From: Aldehydirespirator sp965220645 | GTDB lineage: Bacteria; Actinomycetota; Acidimicrobiia; Acidimicrobiales; Aldehydirespiratoraceae | Direction of reading: 5' to 3' | DNA length: 64,000 nt | NCBI GenBank assembly: GCA_965220645.1 | Contig: OZ244836.1 | Location: 3,348,001-3,412,000 of the forward strand | Shown: piece after piece, positions 23,279 to 39,028 of the stretch | How the letters are laid out: the number at the start of each line of letters is the position of its first letter | Numbering within the stretch: position 1 is the first letter of the stretch | The notes under the pieces: generated by a model | What the model saw: the letters and a program-made list of their open reading frames with translations, nothing else | Told to the model about the DNA's origin: nothing | Database searches by the model: none | Position numbers and translations under genes: made by a program

Positions 23279-24484
23279 ATGGATCATATTGGTGAGCGGT
23301 TCGCTGGTGTGGACTGGGCGACGGATGCCCATGCGGTGTGCGTGGTGGACGCTGCGGGCGCGGTGCTCGCCGAGTTCGACGTCGAGCACACCGCAGCCGG
23401 GCTGGCCGAGCTGTGCCGGCGCCTGGATGCGGCGTCGGTGCGGCGGGTCGCGATCGAGCGGCCCGACGGGCCGGTGGTCGAGGAGCTGCTCGCCGGCGGC
23501 TTCGAGGTCGTTGTGGTCTCCAGCCGGGCGGTCAAGGCGCTGCGGGTGCGCTATGGCGCCGCGGGCAACAAATGCGACCGCGGCGACGCCTACGTGCTGG
23601 GGGACTGCCTGCGCACCGACGGGCACCGCTGGGCGGCTCTGGAGCCGGACTCGCCGGCCACGGTCTCCTTGCGGGCCCACGTCCGCACCCGCAAGGACCT
23701 CGTCACAGCACGCGTCGCGGCCGCCAACCAGCTGCGGGCCCACCTGCGGGTCACCTTCCCCGCCGCGGTGGGGCTGTTCAGCCGCATCGACAGCGCGATC
23801 TCGCTGCGGTTCCTGCAGCGGTTCCCGTCTGTGGCCCGCGCCCGGTGGCTCTCTCCCAAGCGCCTCTCGGCGTGGCTGGGAGCCAACCACTACAGCGGCC
23901 GCAACAGCGCCGAGGAGCTCCACAGGCGCCTCACCGCCGCAGCACCAGGCATCGACGGCGAAGACCACAGCAGCGTCACGCTGGCATACGTCGCGGTCCT
24001 CGAGACCATCGGGGCCCAGATCAGCGAACTCGGCAGCCGCATCGCGGAACTGCTCGACGCCCACCCCGACGGCCCGATCTTCAAGTCCCTGCCCAGAGCA
24101 GGAACCATCCGAGCCGCCACCCTGCTCGCGGAGATCGGCGACTGCCGAGCCAGATTCCCCGACCCCGAATCCCTCGCAGCCCTCGCCGGAGTCACACCCT
24201 CCACCCGATCCTCGGGACGCCACCGCAGCGTCGCCTTCAGATGGGCCTGCGACAAACGCCTGCGCGACGCCCTCTGCGACTTCGCCGGCGACAGCCGACA
24301 CGCCAACGCCTGGGCCCAGCACCGCTACCAACAACTCCGAGCCGACGGCAAACGCCACCCCCACGCCGAACGCATCCTCGCCCGAAGCTGGACCCACATC
24401 ATCTGGCGAATCTGGCAAGACCACACCCCCTACGACCCCACCCGACACCGAGCCCACCAACACCTCTGCCCCAACCCAGGTTGA
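23279..24484 (+). CDS. IS110-family transposase (bridge-RNA-guided recombinase)
   Basis: Catalyses insertion and excision of the element using its bridge RNA. The 401 residues have the N-terminal DEDD RuvC-like domain: Asp12 in FAGVDWATD, Glu60 in VAIERPDGP, and Asp100 and Asp103 in NKCDRGDAY, almost the same positions as in IS621. The C-terminal Tnp_20 domain has LAALAGVTPSTRSSGRHRS (about 299-317), supplying the serine nucleophile (Ser308, Ser311 or Ser312). ATG 23279 follows AGGAGG by five bases. The frame is intact, so the enzyme is probably active. Confidence 0.95.
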   Translation: MDHIGERFAGVDWATDAHAVCVVDAAGAVLAEFDVEHTAAGLAELCRRLDAASVRRVAIERPDGPVVEELLAGGFEVVVVSSRAVKALRVRYGAAGNKCDRGDAYVLGDCLRTDGHRWAALEPDSPATVSLRAHVRTRKDLVTARVAAANQLRAHLRVTFPAAVGLFSRIDSAISLRFLQRFPSVARARWLSPKRLSAWLGANHYSGRNSAEELHRRLTAAAPGIDGEDHSSVTLAYVAVLETIGAQISELGSRIAELLDAHPDGPIFKSLPRAGTIRAATLLAEIGDCRARFPDPESLAALAGVTPSTRSSGRHRSVAFRWACDKRLRDALCDFAGDSRHANAWAQHRYQQLRADGKRHPHAERILARSWTHIIWRIWQDHTPYDPTRHRAHQHLCPNPG

Positions 24485-24486
24485 CA
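24481..24486 (+). promoter_or_regulatory. -35 box in the IS right end (circle-junction promoter half)
   Basis: A consensus TTGACA overlaps the transposase stop, 8 bases before the right core CT. In a circular intermediate it would face the left end, where CACCAT (23045-23050) would lie 18 bases downstream as a weak -10. This matches the known IS110 arrangement in which circularisation creates a promoter for the bridge RNA. The -10 is poor, so confidence is limited. Confidence 0.45.
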
Positions 24487-24494
24487 TAGGGCTA

Positions 24495-24523
24495 CTCACG
24501 GGCCGCTCGGGCCACGGCCTCGC
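24495..24523. repeat. Right part of the dispersed repeat interrupted by the IS110 element
   Basis: CTCACGGGCCGCTCGGGCC followed by ACGGCCTCGC continues the repeat broken at 23039. The same extension GGGCCACGGCCTCGC is present in the 53.5-kb copy on the opposite strand, confirming it as the right half. Confidence 0.92.
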
Positions 24524-24594
24524 CCGTATGGACCGAGTTCGCTCCCTATCCCCCAGGGTGTCAGCGAACACCTCGGCCACGCCAGTGTGGCATA

Positions 24595-24622
24595 CACACC
24601 ACGTACGGCACACCACGTACGG
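24595..24622. repeat. 14-bp perfect tandem duplication upstream of the deacetylase gene
   Basis: CACACCACGTACGG occurs twice head to tail, about 75 bases before the deacetylase start. It could be a regulator-binding site or a simple slippage duplication; nothing else in the 24524-24696 gap is recognisable. Confidence 0.8.
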
Positions 24623-24696
24623 GCCACTGAATCCAGTCTACGGTGCGGGTAGCCGAAGGGACCGGGCCGCGAACTCCTCACAACTACGATGATGCT

Positions 24697-26511
24697 GTGG
24701 CGAAGCGTCAACAGCTCGAGGCCTCGCAGGTGTTGGCGCCTCGGTCCTTCCGGTGGTGGCCCCGCGGCCAGCGACGGCGCTGGTGCCTGGCGGCCCTTGC
24801 CGTGTTGGTGCTGGTGGCTGGCGGGTGTGCCGACGAGCCCTCGGCGCGGTTGGAGGCCGACGACGGCGCGTCGTCCGATGCGGGGTCAGCGGAGGCGGAG
24901 GCGTCTGATGCGATGCCGTCAGAGGCCGAAGCAAGCAACGAAGCTCCTTCCTCTGGTACGACTCGGTCAGAGGCTGGCGACTCGGTTTTGTCGGATCCGT
25001 CTACGACATCTGGAGCGACTGCTACGGAGGTGACGGGGCCTTCGGGTGGCCTGGGTTGGGAGGATCTTGAGAGCCTCGCCTTCGAGTCGAGCGGCCAGAG
25101 CATCCAGCTCTCCGGTGGCCACGCGACGGTGTCTTATGGCGGCGCGTCGGCCGACGACTACACGCTGCAGAACCGGGTGGCCGCGGGCGATCTCGACGCC
25201 GACGGTGATGACGACTTGGTCGTCCACATCGTGGAGAACTCGGCAGGGACTGGGGTGTTCCACCTGATCGTGCCAGTGATCAACAACGATGGCGTTGCGA
25301 TGGCTCTACCGGCGGTAGGGGTTGGTGACCGCGTCGTGATGGACGACATCTTGATAAGCGAGGGCCGCGTGCAGGTGTCGGTGTTCGACCGGGCCCCAGA
25401 CGAGCCGTTCGCGGTGATCACCCAACACAAGACGCTGGAGATCGACCTTGCCGGGTCCGAGCCCTCGGTTGCGGTGATTGGGACTGAGCCAATCGACGAC
25501 TATCCGCTGCCGGGTCCCGAGCTGCCCGATGTCGATATCCGCTTCGATCCGGGGGCGGTGACCGCCGCGCCGTCGGGGTCCATCGAGTTTCGCCAGCGTC
25601 AGACCTATACGTTGCAGGCCGCGGCCGGGCAGGAGTTCACCGCGACGCTCGCAGCACCTGTGGGCGTGTGGCTGGACGTCCGACTCGGTGACGAGGTGAT
25701 CGCGGCTGCGATCGAACGGCACCAGCGGGTGGATGCCACCCTGCCCGCTTCCGGCCCGTGGCGGGTGACCGTGGTCTCCGCGCACGCGGGGCCGACTGAC
25801 TACGAGCTGACCCTGGAGGCGTTGCCGCTCGGGTCAGATTCTTCCCCGCCCCCGACCACGGCCGCCGCAACGCCCACCACGGCCGCCGCGCCCGCTACCA
25901 CTTCACCGCCCACCACCACAGCCGATGCCCCCGCCGCCACGCCAACCGCGGTCGGGTCCGGCGGCGTGGTCTATCTGACCTTCGATGACGGCCCGCACAC
26001 CACCTACACGCCGCAGGTGCTCGACGTCCTGGCCCGCCACGGAGCCCGGGCCACGTTCTTCGTGCTGGGCTCTTTGGCCGAGAGACACCCCGACCTCGTG
26101 GCGCGCATCGTCGCCGAGGGCCACACCGTCGCCAACCACAGCTGGAACCACGGCAACCTCGCCGGACTGCCCCACTCGTCATTCGATGACACCATCGGCC
26201 ATACCCAGGCTGTCCTGGGTGACCACGCCACGCCGTGTTTGCGGCCCCCCTACGGATCCATCGACGCCTTCACCCGCGAATGGGCGGCGGCCCTGGGGCT
26301 GAACCTGGTGCTATGGACAGTCGACACGAACGACTGGCGCAGACCCGGAACCCAAGCCATCGCCGACCGCATCGTGCAAGGCGCCACCGACGAGGCGATC
26401 ATCCTGATGCACGACGCCGGCGGCAATCGCACCCAGACAGTCCAAGGCCTCGAACTCGCCCTGAACCGGCTATCGGGACAAGACCTGCGCTACGAGCCGG
26501 TCTGCATCTGA
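24697..26511 (+). CDS. Polysaccharide deacetylase (NodB-type) lipoprotein with long N-terminal region
   Basis: Predicted exported enzyme that removes N-acetyl groups from a cell-wall or capsule glycan. From GTG 24697 it is 604 residues. A hydrophobic segment ends in the lipobox VAGGC (Cys44), followed by a low-complexity Ser/Ala/Glu spacer. A middle domain contains GDLDADGDDDLVV, resembling FG-GAP/VCBS calcium loops. A Thr/Pro/Ala linker lies at about residues 390-420. The C-terminal NodB domain has TFDDGPH (metal Asp and catalytic base), HSWNHGN (H-x3-H metal site), RPPYG, DTNDW and LMHDAGG. All catalytic motifs are present. It is divergent to no close neighbour and faces rpsJ convergently. 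Confidence 0.88.
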   Translation: MAKRQQLEASQVLAPRSFRWWPRGQRRRWCLAALAVLVLVAGGCADEPSARLEADDGASSDAGSAEAEASDAMPSEAEASNEAPSSGTTRSEAGDSVLSDPSTTSGATATEVTGPSGGLGWEDLESLAFESSGQSIQLSGGHATVSYGGASADDYTLQNRVAAGDLDADGDDDLVVHIVENSAGTGVFHLIVPVINNDGVAMALPAVGVGDRVVMDDILISEGRVQVSVFDRAPDEPFAVITQHKTLEIDLAGSEPSVAVIGTEPIDDYPLPGPELPDVDIRFDPGAVTAAPSGSIEFRQRQTYTLQAAAGQEFTATLAAPVGVWLDVRLGDEVIAAAIERHQRVDATLPASGPWRVTVVSAHAGPTDYELTLEALPLGSDSSPPPTTAAATPTTAAAPATTSPPTTTADAPAATPTAVGSGGVVYLTFDDGPHTTYTPQVLDVLARHGARATFFVLGSLAERHPDLVARIVAEGHTVANHSWNHGNLAGLPHSSFDDTIGHTQAVLGDHATPCLRPPYGSIDAFTREWAAALGLNLVLWTVDTNDWRRPGTQAIADRIVQGATDEAIILMHDAGGNRTQTVQGLELALNRLSGQDLRYEPVCI

Positions 26512-26611
26512 CGCCACTTCCCGGGATGCCCCGTTATCGCCGCTTCGGTGGGCGAGCAGTGCCAACCCACGTACGCGACTGCCCCGGGCCGGGTTGCCGC
26601 CGAAGCCGGGC

Positions 26612-26932
26612 CTAGGCCTGCTGGACCTTCAGCTCTATGTCGACGCCGGCGGGGACTTCGAGGCGCTGGAGCGTGTCCACCGTCTTCTTGGAAGGCTCCA
26701 GGATGTCGAGCAGCCGCTTGTGGATATGCATCTCGAAGTGCTCGCGGGAGTCCTTGTCCTTGAAGGGGGAGCGCACGACCGTGTAGCGGTGCTTCTCGGT
26801 GGGCAGTGGCACAGGCCCGCTGAAGTTGGCCTGGGTCCGCTTGACCGTCTCGACGATCTTCTTGGTGGACTGATCCAAGATCTCGTGGTCGTAGGCCTTG
26901 AGCCTGATCCGAACCCTGTGCTTGGCCGCCAC
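26612..26932 (-). CDS. rpsJ: 30S ribosomal protein S10
   Basis: Head protein and NusE partner in antitermination. From GTG 26932 (VAAKHRVRIRLKAYDHEILD) it is 106 residues. GPVPLPTEKHRYTVVRSPFK and DKDSREHFEMHIHKRLLDI are diagnostic. It follows tuf by 17 bases but is cut off from rplC by about 5 kb of plus-strand genes, which is unusual. The rest of the S10 operon therefore needs its own promoter. Confidence 0.97.
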   Translation of the reverse strand: MAAKHRVRIRLKAYDHEILDQSTKKIVETVKRTQANFSGPVPLPTEKHRYTVVRSPFKDKDSREHFEMHIHKRLLDILEPSKKTVDTLQRLEVPAGVDIELKVQQA

Positions 26933-26949
26933 CTGCCCGATCCTTCCGG

Positions 26950-28137
26950 CTACTTGATGATCTTGATGACCGAGCCCGCACCCACGGTGCGGCCGCCTTC
27001 GCGAATTGCGAAGCGCAGGCCCTCGTCCATGGCGATGGGGTTGATCAGATCGACGTGCATGACGGTGTTGTCGCCCGGCATGCACATCTCGATGCCCTCG
27101 GGCAGGGTGATCGTGCCGGTCACGTCGGTGGTGCGGAAATAGAACTGGGGCCGGTAGTTCGAGAAGAACGGCTTGTGGCGGCCGCCCTCCTCCTTGCTCA
27201 GCACGTACACCTGGGCCTCGAACTCGGTGTGAGGAGTGATGCTCTTGGGCGCGGCCAGCACCTGGCCCCGCTGCACCTCCTTCTTGTCGATGCCGCGCAG
27301 CAGGGCGCCGATGTTGTCGCCGGCCTCTCCCCGGTCGAGGATCTTGCGGAACATCTCCACGCCGGTGCAGGTGGTCTCCTGAGTATCTCGCAAGCCGACG
27401 ATCTCGACCTTGTTGCCGGTCTCGACCACACCCTGCTCGACCCGGCCGGTGACCACGGTGCCGCGCCCGGTGATCGAGAACACGTCCTCGATGGGCATCA
27501 GGAACGGCTTGTCGACGTCGCGGTCGGGCGTGGGCACGTAGGAGTCCACTGCCTCCATCAGCTCGAGGACCTGCTGGGCAGAATCCTCGTCGCCGTCGAG
27601 GGCCTTCAGGGCCGACACCCCGATCACGGGCGTGTCGTCACCGGGGAACTCGTACTCGTCGAGCAACTCGCGCACCTCGAGCTCGACCAACTCGAGGATC
27701 TCCTCGTCGTCGACCATGTCCACCTTGTTGAGAGCCACGACGATGCAGGGCACGCCCACCTGGCGGGCCAGCAGCACGTGCTCCCGGGTCTGGGGCATGG
27801 GGCCGTCCGCAGCCGAGACCACCAGGATGGCGCCGTCCACCTGGGCGGCCCCGGTGATCATGTTCTTGATGTAGTCGGCGTGACCTGGCATGTCGACGTG
27901 GGCGTAGTGCCGGTTGGCGGTCTCGTACTCCACGTGGGCGACGTTGATCGTGATGCCGCGCTCGCGCTCTTCGGGGGCATTGTCGATCTTGTCGAACTCG
28001 GTGAACTGGGTCCCCTCGACGCGCTCGGACAGCACCTTGGTGATGGCGGCTGTCAGCGTGGTCTTGCCGTGGTCGATGTGGCCCATCGTCCCCACGTTCA
28101 CGTGGGGCTTAGTCCGCTCGAACTGCTCCTTGGCCAT
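26950..28137 (-). CDS. tuf: Elongation factor Tu
   Basis: GTPase that delivers aminoacyl-tRNA. From ATG 28137 (MAKEQFERTKPHVNVGTMGH) it is 395 residues. GHIDHGKTTL is the P-loop, DMPGHADYIKNMITGAAQVD the switch II region and NKVDMVDD the guanine-specificity motif. The C-terminal barrel ends RFAIREGGRTVGAGSVIKI. It lies between fusA and rpsJ as in the classical str operon. Confidence 0.98.
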   Translation of the reverse strand: MAKEQFERTKPHVNVGTMGHIDHGKTTLTAAITKVLSERVEGTQFTEFDKIDNAPEERERGITINVAHVEYETANRHYAHVDMPGHADYIKNMITGAAQVDGAILVVSAADGPMPQTREHVLLARQVGVPCIVVALNKVDMVDDEEILELVELEVRELLDEYEFPGDDTPVIGVSALKALDGDEDSAQQVLELMEAVDSYVPTPDRDVDKPFLMPIEDVFSITGRGTVVTGRVEQGVVETGNKVEIVGLRDTQETTCTGVEMFRKILDRGEAGDNIGALLRGIDKKEVQRGQVLAAPKSITPHTEFEAQVYVLSKEEGGRHKPFFSNYRPQFYFRTTDVTGTITLPEGIEMCMPGDNTVMHVDLINPIAMDEGLRFAIREGGRTVGAGSVIKIIK

Positions 28138-28177
28138 GGGTGCTTCCTCTTGTGGTCGGGTGGTTGAGGACTTCGGA

Positions 28178-30262
28178 TCACTCGCCCCGTACGCGAGCGA
28201 CGATCTCTGATTGGACGCTCGCAGGGGTGGGCTGGTACGAGTCGAACTGCATCGTGTACGTCGCTCGCCCCTGCGTGCGGGACCGAAGGTCGGTACTGTA
28301 TCCGAACATCTCGGCAAGCGGCACCTGCGCGCTTATCACCTGGTTGCTGCCGCGACGCTCGGTGCCGCGCACTTGGCCGCGGCGCGAGTTGAGGTCGCCG
28401 ACGACGTCGCCGAGATAGTCGTCGGGGGTGACGATCTCCACCGCCATCACCGGTTCGAGCAGCACCGGCTTCGCCTTGGCCGCCACCTCGCGGAACCAGC
28501 CGCCGCCTGCGATCTTGAAGGCCATCTCCGACGAGTCAACGTCGTGGGTGCGGCCGTCGGTCAGGGTGACCTTCACGTCAACGGTCGGGAAGCCGGCCAG
28601 CACGCCGTTGCTCATCGCCGCGCGGATGCCGTCGTCGACCGGCTTGATGAACTCGCGGGGAATGGCCCCGGCCCGGATGGTGCTCTCGAAGGCGTACTGG
28701 CCGCCCGGGTTGGGCTCGACGGTGGCGGTGACCACTGCGAACTGGCCCGACCCGCCCGTTTGCTTCTTGTGCACGAAAGTGTGGCCGGCTACGGCCGCGG
28801 AGAGCGTCTCACGGTACGCGACCTGGGGCTTTCCGACGTTGGCATGCACACTGAACTCTCGCAGCATGCGGTCCACGAGCACCTCGAGGTGGAGCTCACC
28901 CATGCCGGCGATGATGGTCTGTGCGGTGTCGGCGTCGGTGCGCACCCGGAAGGTGGGGTCCTCCTCGGAAAGGGCGACCAGCGCTCTGGACATCTTGTCC
29001 TGATCGGCCTTCGACCTCGGCTCCACGGCCACGTCGATCACCGGGTCGGGGAAGTTCAGGTCCTCCAGGGCGACGGCGTGGGCCGGATCGCACAGCGTGT
29101 CGCCGGTGCGGCAGTCCTTGAGCCCGATGGCCGCGGCGATGTCGCCCGCGGCCACCGAGTTCAGATCGAGGCGGTCATTGGCGTGCATCTCCAGGATGCG
29201 GCCGATCCGCTCGGTGCGGCCCGTGCGGGTGTTGAGCACCTGGGCTCCCTTGGCCAGCGTGCCGCTGTAGACGCGGAAGTACGTCAGCTTGCCCACATGG
29301 GGGTCGGTGGCGATCTTGAAGGCCAGTGCGGCCAACGGCTCGGAGTCGTCGGCGGAAAGGGTGACCTCCACTCCCGATCGGGGCTCGGTGCCGGTCACCG
29401 CGGGCACGTCGTTGGGCGACGGCAGGTAGTCGATCACCGCGTCGAGCAGGGCCTGCACCCCCTTGTTCTTGAAGGCCGAACCGTTGAGGACGGGGACCAG
29501 GCCGCCACTGATGGTTCCGGTCCGGATGGCCGAGGCGATCTCCTCGGGGCTGATCTCGGAATCATCCAGGAACTTCTCGAGCAGGCTCTCGTCGTAGTCC
29601 GACAGTGTCTCCAGCAGGTCGTGGCGGTAGAGCTCGGCCTCCTCGACCATCTCGTCGGGAATCTCGCTCTCGGTCCACGTCACGCCGAGGTCCTCGCCGG
29701 ACCAGATCCGGGCCCTCATACGCACCAGGTCGACAATGCCCCGGTAGTCGGACTCGGCTCCGATCGGCAACTGCAACACCGCGACGCTCTCAGTCAGGCG
29801 CTCCCGGATCGAGTCGAGCACGAAATGGAAGTCGGCTCCGGTGCGGTCCATCTTGTTGACGAAGCAGAGCCGGGGAACGCCGTAGCGGTCGGCCTGGCGC
29901 CACACCGTCTCGGTCTGGGGCTCCACCCCGGCCACGCCGTCGAATACGGCCACCGCGCCGTCGAGCACCCGCAGCGAGCGCTCCACCTCGACGGTGAAGT
30001 CGACGTGGCCCGGTGTGTCGATGATGTTGATGCGGTGGTCACGCCAGATGCAGTGTGTGGCCGCGGCGGTGATAGTGATGCCCCGCTCCTGCTCCTGGGC
30101 CATCCAGTCCATCGTGGCCGCTCCGTCGTGGACCTCGCCGATCTTGTAGTTCCGACCCGTGTAGTACAGGATCCGCTCGGTCGTCGTGGTCTTGCCCGCG
30201 TCGATGTGGGCCATGATCCCGATGTTCCGGGTCCTGGACAGGGGGTATCGGTCGTCAGCCAT
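28178..30262 (-). CDS. fusA: Elongation factor G
   Basis: Translocase GTPase of elongation and recycling. The 694 residues start MADDRYPLSRTRNIGIMAHI. G1 AHIDAGKTTT, G3 DTPGHVDFTVEVERSL and G4 NKMDRTGADF are intact, and the downstream domain IV motif TGGSGQFAVV is present. The canonical EF-G position after rpsG and before tuf argues against an EF-G2 paralogue. Confidence 0.97.
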   Translation of the reverse strand: MADDRYPLSRTRNIGIMAHIDAGKTTTTERILYYTGRNYKIGEVHDGAATMDWMAQEQERGITITAAATHCIWRDHRINIIDTPGHVDFTVEVERSLRVLDGAVAVFDGVAGVEPQTETVWRQADRYGVPRLCFVNKMDRTGADFHFVLDSIRERLTESVAVLQLPIGAESDYRGIVDLVRMRARIWSGEDLGVTWTESEIPDEMVEEAELYRHDLLETLSDYDESLLEKFLDDSEISPEEIASAIRTGTISGGLVPVLNGSAFKNKGVQALLDAVIDYLPSPNDVPAVTGTEPRSGVEVTLSADDSEPLAALAFKIATDPHVGKLTYFRVYSGTLAKGAQVLNTRTGRTERIGRILEMHANDRLDLNSVAAGDIAAAIGLKDCRTGDTLCDPAHAVALEDLNFPDPVIDVAVEPRSKADQDKMSRALVALSEEDPTFRVRTDADTAQTIIAGMGELHLEVLVDRMLREFSVHANVGKPQVAYRETLSAAVAGHTFVHKKQTGGSGQFAVVTATVEPNPGGQYAFESTIRAGAIPREFIKPVDDGIRAAMSNGVLAGFPTVDVKVTLTDGRTHDVDSSEMAFKIAGGGWFREVAAKAKPVLLEPVMAVEIVTPDDYLGDVVGDLNSRRGQVRGTERRGSNQVISAQVPLAEMFGYSTDLRSRTQGRATYTMQFDSYQPTPASVQSEIVARVRGE

Positions 30263-30283
30263 GGCTTCGACTAAGCGGCGCGT

Positions 30284-30754
30284 CTACCAGCGGTAGTGCG
30301 CGAAAGCCTTGTTGGACTCGGCCATCTTCTGCAGGTCCTCGCGCCGCTTCACCGACGCGCCCACGCCGTTGCCGGCGTCCAGCAACTCGTTGGCCAGGCG
30401 TTCGGCCATGGTGTGCTCCCGGCGGCCGCGTGCGTATGAGACGATCCAGCGAACCGCGAGTGTGGTGGCCCGGCGGGGTCTGACCTCCACCGGCACCTGG
30501 TAGGTGGCTCCACCCACCCGGCGGCTGCGGACCTCCAACTGCGGACGGACGTTGTCGACGGCGCGCTTGAGGGTGGACACCGGCTCGGCGCCCGTCTTGT
30601 CCTCCACGATCGACAGCGCGTCGTAGACGATGCGCTCGGCCCGGGTGCGCTTGCCCCGCTGAAGCACCTTGTTGATCACCTGGGTGACGAGCAACGAGCG
30701 ATGAATCGGATCGGGCTGAAGCTCGCGGCGCGTCGCCGGTCCCTTGCGCGGCAT
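30284..30754 (-). CDS. rpsG: 30S ribosomal protein S7
   Basis: Head assembly initiator at the E site. The 156 residues begin MPRKGPATRRELQPDPIH. VTQVINKVLQRGKRTRAERI, VRPQLEVRSRRVGGATYQVP and the C-terminal NKAFAHYRW are family signatures. One base separates it from rpsL. Confidence 0.98.
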   Translation of the reverse strand: MPRKGPATRRELQPDPIHRSLLVTQVINKVLQRGKRTRAERIVYDALSIVEDKTGAEPVSTLKRAVDNVRPQLEVRSRRVGGATYQVPVEVRPRRATTLAVRWIVSYARGRREHTMAERLANELLDAGNGVGASVKRREDLQKMAESNKAFAHYRW

Positions 30755-30755
30755 T

Positions 30756-31127
30756 TCAGGATTCCTTCTTGACGCCGTAGCGGCTGCGAGCCTTGCGACG
30801 GTCGCGCACCCCGGCAGTGTCGAGGGTTCCTCGCACGACCTTGTAACGCACGCCGGGCAGGTCCCTCACCCGGCCGCCTCGAACCAGCACGATCGAGTGC
30901 TCCTGGAGGTTGTGGCCCTCCCCCGGGATGTATGCGGTTATCTCCACGCCGGTGGTGAGACGAACGCGGGCCACCTTGCGGAGGGCGGAGTTCGGCTTCT
31001 TGGGCGTGGCGGTGTAGACCCTCGTGCACACGCCCCGCCGCTGCGGCGCGCCCTGCAGCGCGGGCGTCGACTCCTTGCGACGCTTCGACTGGCGGCCCTT
31101 GCGGACCAGCTGCTGGATCGTGGGCAT
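30756..31127 (-). CDS. rpsL: 30S ribosomal protein S12, Arg at position 88
   Basis: Decoding-centre protein controlling accuracy. The 123 residues open MPTIQQLVRKGRQSKRRKES. TPKKPNSALRKV keeps Lys43. At the second streptomycin-relevant loop the sequence is GGRVRDLPGVRY, with AGG (Arg) at codon 88 where most bacteria have Lys. The same Lys-to-Arg change is a known streptomycin-resistance mutation in Mycobacterium tuberculosis. It is first of the str operon, 98 bases downstream of rpoC. Confidence 0.97.
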   Translation of the reverse strand: MPTIQQLVRKGRQSKRRKESTPALQGAPQRRGVCTRVYTATPKKPNSALRKVARVRLTTGVEITAYIPGEGHNLQEHSIVLVRGGRVRDLPGVRYKVVRGTLDTAGVRDRRKARSRYGVKKES

Positions 31128-31225
31128 TGCTGGGCTATTCCTTGGTCGTTACCGGACGGGGCAGTCTAGGGGCGCGTCAGCCCTGTTCGGCGCCCGATCG
31201 AGATGATCTGGCTGGACGCCGGGCG

Positions 31226-35167
<3,942 letters not shown>

Positions 35168-35245
35168 GCCGTCTCCAGTCGTGGTTCAGTACGTGAGTTC
35201 GTGCTTGGTGTGAGTTCGATCGGGTCTGTGTGGTTGCTTGCCGCC

Positions 35246-38827
<3,582 letters not shown>

Positions 38828-38946
38828 GTGATACTCCCGAGGGCCGGTTGATCTGATTTCACGCGGACGTGTGTGCGCGCGTGACGAGAGAGGGATAAGC
38901 CACGGGAGCCGCCTCCCAGCGCGCACAGACGACCACGGTGGCAGGA

Positions 38947-38975
38947 ATGCTAGCCCGCGACGAACCGGGCCACAA
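38947..38975 (-). promoter_or_regulatory. Candidate promoter for rpoBC
   Basis: On the minus strand TTGTGG (38975-38970) and TAGCAT (38952-38947) are 17 bases apart, about 120 bases upstream of rpoB and after the phosphatase stop. Such an internal promoter would allow rpoBC transcription independent of rplJL. Confidence 0.35.
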
Positions 38976-39028
38976 CCACCCCGGTGGCTCGTTCAGAACC
39001 AGACGGTAGTTGATGACGGCGGCCGCGT

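Larger units (their letters stand above)
23035..24496 (+). mobile_element. IS110-family insertion sequence, complete, inserted in a dispersed repeat
   Basis: The element is bounded by a CT dinucleotide at 23035-23036 and at 24495-24496, and both sides read CTCAC. The flanks are the two halves of a repeat found intact elsewhere in the window, which defines the insertion point to within the shared CTCAC. It has no terminal inverted repeats. It contains a 237-base left non-coding end with a bridge-RNA fold, one transposase gene, and a right end of only 10 bases after the transposase stop. Length, single gene and long left end fit the IS110 subgroup exemplified by IS621. Confidence 0.93.

Noticed and set aside
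22698..24692. Alternative plus-strand frame of 664 codons spanning the IS110 element
   Set aside because: It runs through the permease end, the bridge RNA and the transposase in the wrong frame. The IS110 motifs are all in the other frame.
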